Assembly (NCBI GenBank): GCA_964581505.1
Contig: CAZOOR010000020.1
Location: forward strand, 1-37,455
Direction: 5' to 3'
Source of the DNA: CAZOOR01 sp964581505
GTDB lineage: Bacteria; Bacteroidota; Ignavibacteria; Kapaibacteriales; UBA2268
DNA: 37,455 bases
A program made the translations under genes and the position numbers. Position 1 is the stretch's first letter. Each line of letters opens with the position of its first letter. Under the pieces are notes generated by a model. The model saw nothing but the letters and a program-made list of their open reading frames with translations, made no database searches and had not been told where the DNA came from. Below, one piece after another: positions 32,373-37,455 of the stretch.

Positions 32373-33335
32373 TTAATCAAGTTGCTTGAGTAGTTTGCGA
32401 AAACCTTCAATTGCCTGTGCCGCACTGATTTCCCTTATACCATCAATTCCTTCAGGTGAACGGACGACTTCATAAGTAGATGATAACGGACGAAATTTCT
32501 CAAAGAAATCGTTCAAACCACTGAACAATCCAAATAGAGGAATATCAAAAGCCGCCGCTACATGCACCAGAGAGGTATCGGGTGTTATTATTAAATCCGA
32601 CTTTGATATAAGAGCAATTACATCGTCCATACTGCGAGACTTGAACTCATTAATGCTTATTCGCTCAAGAAGAACGGCGGCTACATCACTATCAGCCGGC
32701 GCATAAGTAAGTATAGGGAAATAATTATTGACATCAATAGCACTAATAAACTCCACCCATTTGTCATTATCCCACATTTTGCCGCGATTACTCGCCGAAA
32801 TATTGATTACCAGAATACGCCGCTCGCCTGCATCTTCCAGAAATGTATCCACATAACGCAACGCTCCGTCACTCGGAAATAGTTCGGGACAAGGCGTAAA
32901 TGCCGGCGGTAAAATGTTTAAATAAGCAAGCGGCTCGAAAGAACGCATAGCAAAATGTAGCCCTTTATTTTCTTTTTCACTGTTAATGCCAATTTTATAG
33001 TAAGATTTACCAGGCGGATTAAAACCGATTTTTACATCTGCTTTCACTAATCTTGCAATTATTCCGCTTTCCCTTGACGGGTGGTCTTTTGCATCAATCA
33101 AATAATTATAATGAATAGAGCGGAGCTGTGCAATCAAAGTAATTAATTTTAATGGTGATTTATCCCAAACAAGGATTTTATCTACATTGGGATTATTCCG
33201 AATAATAGAATTATTGGCAACACTAGCCAGAACGGAAATTTCGGCATCGGGCATTTTCCTTTTAATTGCCGAAAACATCTGTGTAGTCAAAATCATATCG
33301 CCGATTCTACCTAAACGAACTATTAAAATCTTCAT
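32373..33335 (-). CDS. GT9-family glycosyltransferase (heptosyltransferase-like)
   Basis: This 320-aa protein of glycosyltransferase family 9 has the GT-B fold. It contains KILIVRLGRIGDMILTTQM (1-19), DAKDHPSRESG, and the nucleotide-sugar site near ISASNRGKMWDNDKW. The donor-binding stretch IITPDTSLVHVAAAFDIPLFGLF is also present. Family members add heptose or related sugars to the lipopolysaccharide core on the cytoplasmic face of the inner membrane. Its ATG overlaps the stop of the preceding GT9 gene (ATGA), so the two are translationally coupled. The sugar cannot be stated. Confidence 0.88.
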   Translation of the reverse strand: MKILIVRLGRIGDMILTTQMFSAIKRKMPDAEISVLASVANNSIIRNNPNVDKILVWDKSPLKLITLIAQLRSIHYNYLIDAKDHPSRESGIIARLVKADVKIGFNPPGKSYYKIGINSEKENKGLHFAMRSFEPLAYLNILPPAFTPCPELFPSDGALRYVDTFLEDAGERRILVINISASNRGKMWDNDKWVEFISAIDVNNYFPILTYAPADSDVAAVLLERISINEFKSRSMDDVIALISKSDLIITPDTSLVHVAAAFDIPLFGLFSGLNDFFEKFRPLSSTYEVVRSPEGIDGIREISAAQAIEGFRKLLKQLD

Positions 33336-34414
33336 TCAGCCCCCATTAGTTCAATAAATGCAGAAAGCACCTGTTTGACTTTTATCTCGGTAATACTATA
33401 TTTGGCAACGATTGATTTACTGTGTGAACACAATGGATACCAAGGCATAAGTTTATCCGGTTCCGGTGAATGGAAAAGAGCAATTACAGGTTTATCCAAT
33501 GCCGCCGCAATATGAACAGCAACAGTATCGGGCGTTAGAATAATATCGCATTCATTCAGCATTGCAACATATATATAGAAATCAGATTGAAGCGGTGCGA
33601 GCTTTGCCCCTGTGGCATCAGATATTCTCTCGGCTCGCGCCATTATTCTCGGAACAGCAAAAAGCAAACATTCCACATCACTAACTGCTTTAATCTCATT
33701 TATGAAATCAATATAATGATTATCTCCCCAATATTTCGATTCATTCGAGCCTGTAAGATTTATACCCAATCTAATTGATTTTTCTTTTTTCCCAAGTAAT
33801 CTTGCGGCTTTGCTGACGCTGTCCTTGTTCAGAGGCAGTTCAATATTAATTTTGTCAGGCGGTTCTGTCGCTCCAAAAGGAAGCAATAATGAAAACAGAC
33901 GTCTTGCAATATGAACTTGCCCGCGATTTGGAATAGGAACTACATAGTTGTAATTATTTGCATTGGATTTATCGAAGCCCAATTTATTGTTTGCTAAGGA
34001 AAATTTCATAATCAAATTGGAAGTAGTCGATTCGTTATCAAGCAAATCAATAATCAAATCATAATGCTTTTTGCGAATACCGGAAATTAATTTAATAAAT
34101 AATCTAGGGCTATTTTCAAGTACTAAAACATTATCTATAAATCTCCCTGCGGCAGGAGCAAGCGTCATATTTTTATAACTTAGCAATATATCAATATTCG
34201 CTTCGGGCATTAACTCTCTCAATGCTTTTAGGAATGGAGTCGAAATCAATACATCACCCAATCTATCGTGCCGTAATAGTAGAATTTTGCAATATGAACG
34301 AACGGGAAATATTCGTTTAGCTTTATCAATTTTGATTGGAGTATAATTATTTTGGACAAATCGCTTTGCAATTATCTTAATAAATCGTTCGATATTGTGC
34401 AGAAATTTTCCCAC
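33332..34414 (-). CDS. GT9-family glycosyltransferase (heptosyltransferase-like)
   Basis: This 360-aa paralogue of the following gene has KILLLRHDRLGDVLISTPF after a 40-residue basic N-terminal extension, NLTGSNESKYWG in the middle, and ILTPDTVAVHIAAALDKPVIALF near the C-terminus. It probably acts in the same lipopolysaccharide or glycan pathway. The start is a GTG at 34414, five bases after the ftsL-like stop. The next in-frame ATG is far inside the conserved domain, so the GTG or a nearby start is required. It overlaps its paralogue by 4 nt. Confidence 0.87.
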   Translation of the reverse strand: MGKFLHNIERFIKIIAKRFVQNNYTPIKIDKAKRIFPVRSYCKILLLRHDRLGDVLISTPFLKALRELMPEANIDILLSYKNMTLAPAAGRFIDNVLVLENSPRLFIKLISGIRKKHYDLIIDLLDNESTTSNLIMKFSLANNKLGFDKSNANNYNYVVPIPNRGQVHIARRLFSLLLPFGATEPPDKINIELPLNKDSVSKAARLLGKKEKSIRLGINLTGSNESKYWGDNHYIDFINEIKAVSDVECLLFAVPRIMARAERISDATGAKLAPLQSDFYIYVAMLNECDIILTPDTVAVHIAAALDKPVIALFHSPEPDKLMPWYPLCSHSKSIVAKYSITEIKVKQVLSAFIELMGAE

Positions 34415-34419
34415 GATGT

Positions 34420-34794
34420 TTATTGCTTTTCCGAAATAATTTTAGGTGGGACATCAGGTTTAATCATACCAAATTTCTTAACTGCAATCAAGGTTATTCT
34501 TTCTGGCGATTCCAATTTGTTGATTTCCGTTTGTAAAATGCGATTGTTGTTGTCCAATTTTTCCAATTTCTTTTTTAATTTCACTTCTTCCTTTAGCAAA
34601 GATTTCACCTTAATAGCATTACCTACATAGCCAATAACAAGTAATGAAATTATAAAAATATAGAGCAAAAGACGAAAACGAATATGTTTTTCATCTTTAC
34701 TTTTTACCGGTTCGGATTCTACAAGTTCAGTCTGTTCCTCATCGTCAGGCTCAACTTCCTCCGGTTTATATTTATATATGCGTGAATAATCCAT
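34420..34794 (-). CDS. ftsL: FtsL-like cell-division membrane protein
   Basis: This 124-aa bitopic protein has an acidic cytoplasmic N-terminus (KPEEVEPDDEEQTEL), one transmembrane helix (about 43-62), then a periplasmic coiled coil (VKLKKKLEKLDNNNRILQTEINKLE). It ends in the ESPERITLIAVKKFGM motif that marks FtsL and related septum proteins. FtsL bridges FtsQ/FtsB and the septal synthase FtsW/FtsI. I start at the ATG 34794; a TTG two codons earlier is also open. It is usually next to ftsI and rsmH; here it heads a run with two GT9 genes instead. A TATTTTTG (34817-34824) may be its -7 element. The gene symbol is an inference from architecture. Confidence 0.65.
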   Translation of the reverse strand: MDYSRIYKYKPEEVEPDDEEQTELVESEPVKSKDEKHIRFRLLLYIFIISLLVIGYVGNAIKVKSLLKEEVKLKKKLEKLDNNNRILQTEINKLESPERITLIAVKKFGMIKPDVPPKIISEKQ

Positions 34795-34895
34795 AAACAA
34801 ACAATCTAAGTGTAATCAAAAATACAAAATTCCACTGAAAAATTTGATTTATAATAAAATTATTTGTCAGGCTCAATCGTTAATATTAATAAGAC

Positions 34896-34926
34896 TTGCA
34901 GAATTGTCAAATTTGAATTAATTTTG
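34896..34926 (+). promoter_or_regulatory. Candidate promoter of rho
   Basis: CTTG (TTG at 34896-34898), a 20-nt spacer and TAATTTTG (34919-34926) match the Bacteroidota consensus. The leader to the rho ATG would be about 165 nt, unusually long for this window. Confidence 0.5.
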
Positions 34927-34956
34927 TAATGCTTAGCACGCCATTATGCTAATATA

Positions 34957-35028
34957 ATGAAAAGCATATCAGACAAACAAGTCGAATATATCAAGAAAGC
35001 TTTAATTGAAAATCAGATTGCTTATTGA
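34957..35028 (+). CDS. Possible 23-codon leader ORF upstream of rho
   Basis: ATG at 34957 to TGA at 35026-35028 encodes MKSISDKQVEYIKKALIENQ, then IAY. It lies about 30 nt behind the predicted rho promoter and 68 nt before the rho ATG. It could be a regulatory leader peptide, comparable in position to rhoL of enterobacteria. It could also be the surviving N-terminus of a decayed gene. The wording is protein-like, but the ORF is too short for certainty. Confidence 0.35.
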   Translation: MKSISDKQVEYIKKALIENQIAY

Positions 35029-35096
35029 AAAAAATAATTTTAAAGATAAATAGTTAAATAAACTTTTTTTTATATTAATAAAAATTTAGGAATTTT

Positions 35097-36404
35097 ATGC
35101 CAGCCAGAGACTCTTACAAGAAGAAGAATGAGGTTATTGACATTACGGATTTAAAAAGTAAACGTATAGCCGAGTTAACTTCTATCGCGAAATCCCTCAG
35201 AATCCCCAATATCAGCGACTTGAGGAAGCAAGACTTAATAGTTAAAATCGTAGAGACACAAGCCGCAAAAAAAGAACAAGAAGAAAAAATGGACGGTCTT
35301 ATCGTCAGCGGTGGTGTACTCGAAGTAATGCAAGACGGATACGGATTTCTCCGTTCAGCCGACTACAATTATTTGCCGTCCCCGGACGACATCTATGTAT
35401 CCCCATCACAAATCAAGAAATTCGGTTTGAGAACCGGCGATACAATTCGCGGTCTTGTCAGACCACCGAAAGAAGCCGAGCGTTTCTTTGCTTTGCTCAA
35501 AGTGGAAAGCGTCAATTTCCTTGAACCTGCATTTATTAGGGATAGGACATTGTTCGATAATTTAACACCACTATATCCTGACAAGAGAATTAATCTGGAA
35601 ACAAGTCCCAGTCAGTATTCAATGAGAATTCACGATTTGCTATGTCCAATTGGTAAAGGACAGCGCGGATTAATTGTCTCTCCGCCAAAATCCGGTAAGA
35701 CAATTCTTCTCCAACAAATTGCAAACAGTATTACAAAGAATCATCCTGAAATCAAACTTATTATTTTGCTAATTGACGAACGACCGGAAGAAGTAACCGA
35801 TATGCAACGCTCCGTTAATGCAGAAGTAATATCATCTACATTTGACGAGCCGCCTGACCGCCACGTTCACGTTGCGGAAATGGTGTTGCAGAAAGCAAAG
35901 CGACTTGTCGAGGCAAAAATGGACGTTGTTATTCTTCTTGATTCAATAACAAGATTGGCACGCGCCCACAATACGGTTATCCCTCACTCGGGCAAAATCC
36001 TTTCGGGTGGCGTTGATGCAAATGCTCTGCACAAGCCCAAGAGATTTTTCGGTGCGGCAAGGAATATTGAGGAAGGCGGTTCACTTACAATTATTGCAAC
36101 CGCATTAGTAGAAACAGGTAGCCGAATGGACGATGTTATCTTCGAGGAATTCAAAGGCACAGGTAATCTCGAATTACTCTTAGACCGCAGAATTTCAGAC
36201 AGAAGAGTATATCCGGCTATTAATGTTAATCAATCGGGTACAAGACGCGAAGAATTACTGCTCGACCAAGAAGAAATTAATCGTCTTTGGATTTTACGCA
36301 AAGTACTCAGCGATATGCAACCGATTGATGCCGTTGAATTTTTGCTTGACAGAATGAAAGGAACACGCTCGAACCGTGAATTCCTGCTCGGTATGAATAG
36401 TTAG
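35097..36404 (+). CDS. rho: Transcription termination factor Rho
   Basis: Rho is a hexameric RNA helicase that ends transcription of untranslated RNA. The 435-aa chain has an N-terminal Rho-N helical part (about 15-60), the cold-shock RNA-binding domain (GVLEVMQDGYGFLRS from 73; DIYVSPSQIKKFGLRTGD), and an ATPase core. In the core are Walker A SPPKSGKT (195-202), the Q-loop region, and the Walker B-like VVILLDSITRLARAHN. The secondary RNA site is near GGVDANALHKPKRFFGAARN. The length equals the compact form; the large insertion seen in many Bacteroidia is absent. AGGA lies 6 nt before the ATG. A long leader with a small ORF suggests feedback control. Confidence 0.96.
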   Translation: MPARDSYKKKNEVIDITDLKSKRIAELTSIAKSLRIPNISDLRKQDLIVKIVETQAAKKEQEEKMDGLIVSGGVLEVMQDGYGFLRSADYNYLPSPDDIYVSPSQIKKFGLRTGDTIRGLVRPPKEAERFFALLKVESVNFLEPAFIRDRTLFDNLTPLYPDKRINLETSPSQYSMRIHDLLCPIGKGQRGLIVSPPKSGKTILLQQIANSITKNHPEIKLIILLIDERPEEVTDMQRSVNAEVISSTFDEPPDRHVHVAEMVLQKAKRLVEAKMDVVILLDSITRLARAHNTVIPHSGKILSGGVDANALHKPKRFFGAARNIEEGGSLTIIATALVETGSRMDDVIFEEFKGTGNLELLLDRRISDRRVYPAINVNQSGTRREELLLDQEEINRLWILRKVLSDMQPIDAVEFLLDRMKGTRSNREFLLGMNS

Positions 36405-36550
36405 GAATTTTGTAATTTCTTATAATTCAAACTGATGTAAGCAATATATTTCGACAAATAGGACATTGTAACTATATAGCAATAAAGTTTTATAGAAAAC
36501 GTTATTGTGTTTGATTTTTATTATTATTCATTTTTATATTAAGGACAAAT

Positions 36551-36922
36551 ATGCCCGAATTTTTAGACAAACAGTCTTTTATGGAAAAGATTTTCGATTA
36601 CGAAAACAATACAGAATGGAATTTTAAAGGCGATAAGCCTGCCATCATAGATTTCTACGCAGATTGGTGTGGACCTTGCAAGATGATTTCACCTATTATG
36701 GAAGAACTTTCAGCAGAATATGACGGCTTGGTTGATATTTTCAAAATTGATACGGACAAACAACAGGAATTAGCAGGATTGTTCCAAATCCGTTCTATTC
36801 CTTCGGTTCTATTTATACCTGTTAATGACAAACCGAGAATGGCTGTTGGCGCAATGCCCAAAGAGGGATATATTAGCGCTATCAAAGATATTTTCAACGT
36901 TGAACTTCCTTCAAAGAACTAA
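36551..36922 (+). CDS. trxA: Thioredoxin
   Basis: This 123-aa cytoplasmic thioredoxin has the active site ADWCGPCKM (Cys40, Cys43), the cis-proline loop SIPSVLFIP, and the usual fold order. The N-terminus carries about 15 extra residues (DKQSFMEKIFDYENN) compared with the shortest thioredoxins. AAGGA lies 7 nt before the ATG. Two small Cys-containing proteins follow in tight linkage (6 nt, then overlapping), suggesting a redox module in one transcript. Confidence 0.94.
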   Translation: MPEFLDKQSFMEKIFDYENNTEWNFKGDKPAIIDFYADWCGPCKMISPIMEELSAEYDGLVDIFKIDTDKQQELAGLFQIRSIPSVLFIPVNDKPRMAVGAMPKEGYISAIKDIFNVELPSKN

Positions 36923-36928
36923 ACGCAA

Positions 36929-37141
36929 GTGTCTAAGTATATTAAAATGGCGATTGGTGCCGCTCTCGGCTCAATCGCCGGTTTTGTTTACTATTATTTT
37001 TGGGGTTGCAAGAACGGTTGTCCTTTACAGTCTAATTGGCTAATTATGACTTTATACGGTGCAATTGCAGGACTTATTATATCAATCCCAAGTAAAAAGA
37101 AAGAACGACAAAATGAAGAATCAGAACAACAAAGTAAATAA
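36929..37141 (+). CDS. Small membrane protein, DUF6132-like
   Basis: This is a 70-aa protein with two helices (about 5-24 and 36-54) joined by a short loop FWGCKNGCPLQSN with two cysteines (Cys27, Cys31). This GCxxGxCP loop between two helices fits the DUF6132 family. The start is GTG at 36929 (reading SKYIKMAIG); an ATG six codons later is an alternative. It follows thioredoxin by 6 nt and its end overlaps the DUF1858 gene by 29 nt. A role in membrane thiol chemistry or in holding a metal is possible from context only. Confidence 0.72.
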   Translation: MSKYIKMAIGAALGSIAGFVYYYFWGCKNGCPLQSNWLIMTLYGAIAGLIISIPSKKKERQNEESEQQSK

Positions 37142-37334
37142 AAGTACTACTATCGAGGAATTGGTTGAACTTTATCCCGAAGCTGTTACTTACCTTATGG
37201 AACAAGGTATTAGATGTATCAGATGCGGAGAACCTATCTGGGGAACTTTGGAGGAAGCGGCAATCGAAAAAGGATTTAAAGATGACGACATTCAGCGTTT
37301 CGTCAAAGAACTCAACGAGATTGCAAACAAATAA
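37113..37334 (+). CDS. DUF1858-domain small redox protein
   Basis: The 73-aa protein consists almost entirely of a DUF1858 domain: TIEELVELYPEAVTYLMEQG, then IRCIRCGEPIWGTLEEAA with a CxxC pair (Cys35, Cys38), and a final helix. Such domains occur alone or fused to hybrid-cluster and other redox proteins and are thought to carry a redox-active disulfide. I start at the ATG 37113, because the frame upstream to 37059 overlaps the DUF6132 gene deeply and adds no family sequence. A strong terminator follows. It closes the trx-DUF6132-DUF1858 operon. Confidence 0.82.
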   Translation: MKNQNNKVNKSTTIEELVELYPEAVTYLMEQGIRCIRCGEPIWGTLEEAAIEKGFKDDDIQRFVKELNEIANK

Positions 37335-37350
37335 CCTTCCGAAAAAATAT

Positions 37351-37389
37351 ATAACAAAAAGACGCAGGACACCTGCGTCTTTTTGTTAT
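37351..37389. terminator. Bidirectional terminator between DUF1858 and the T9SS cargo gene
   Basis: ATAACAAAAAGACGCAGG (37351-37368) and CCTGCGTCTTTTTGTTAT (37372-37389) are perfect 18-bp inverted arms around the loop ACA. The GC-rich core is flanked by A and T runs, so it serves both converging genes. Confidence 0.92.
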
Positions 37390-37400
37390 CATAAAACTAA

Positions 37401-37455
37401 TTACATCTTCACAAACTTATACATCTTGCCGCCCACACGGACAAAATACACACCC
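37401..37455 (-). CDS. 3' end of a type IX secretion cargo gene (C-terminal sorting signal)
   Basis: Only the last 17 codons are in the window. They read GVYFVRVGGKMYKFVKM and then TAA on the minus strand. The GVYFVRV strand followed by a basic KFVKM end is the hallmark of type A sorting domains, which direct proteins through the type IX system to the cell surface. The product itself lies outside the window. Confidence 0.8.
   Translation of the reverse strand, partial: GVYFVRVGGKMYKFVKM

Overview
The window is AT-rich bacterial chromosomal DNA from the Bacteroidota/Chlorobiota side of the tree. The evidence is a SusC/SusD outer-membrane pair, a type IX secretion C-terminal signal at the right edge, a second decayed copy of that signal, and repeated promoters of the form TTTG-N19/20-TAnnTTTG. 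The Rho protein is short (435 aa) and lacks the large insertion I associate with many Bacteroidia and Flavobacteriia. That leans toward an Ignavibacteria/Kapabacteria-like lineage, but this is inference and the sequence alone does not settle it.

Layout, left to right. 1-2.5 kb, minus strand: a truncated tandem HD-domain gene and an NhaD/CitMHS-type ion transporter. 2.5-5.2 kb, plus: purE, nadE and tRNA-Thr(CGU) with a terminator. 5.2-7.4 kb, minus: anmK and an isolated nuoA-nuoB pair. 7.4-12.7 kb: a susCD operon and a 550-bp regulatory gap. 12.7-19 kb: a lone MoxR ATPase, an ABC ATPase paired with a secreted metalloprotease, a small secreted protein, and a two-gene ABC-2 exporter. 19.1-24.2 kb, plus: LCP protein, SixA-like phosphatase, pyruvate kinase, phosphoglucose/phosphomannose isomerase, a CarD/Tudor-like small protein, and rpsU, which has a near-perfect Shine-Dalgarno and a TTG start. 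24.2-27 kb, minus: an FKBP lipoprotein and an unusual IPT/TIG-membrane-TerB-SPOR-like lipoprotein. 27-32.2 kb: a gene-poor, repeat-rich junk stretch followed by two compact gene pairs separated by about 128-bp palindromic direct repeats that look like integron attC sites. 32.4-34.8 kb, minus: ftsL-like and two GT9 glycosyltransferases. 35-37.4 kb, plus: rho, then a redox trio (thioredoxin, DUF6132, DUF1858). The right edge holds the 3' end of a T9SS cargo gene.

Most of the window is housekeeping: NAD and purine synthesis, glycolysis, peptidoglycan recycling, cell division, envelope sugars, respiration and translation. The accessory part worth attention is 27.86-32.17 kb, an integrase-less integron-like (CALIN-like) cassette array. 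One cassette carries an MBOAT O-acyltransferase plus an SGNH/AlgJ-like partner. The other carries a four-helix membrane protein plus a ComEC-like metallo-beta-lactamase-fold hydrolase. The second cassette is bounded by the exactly complementary 9-mers GTTAGCCAC and GTGGCTAAC, as expected for an integron cassette. Its two-gene content is my best candidate for an undescribed system.
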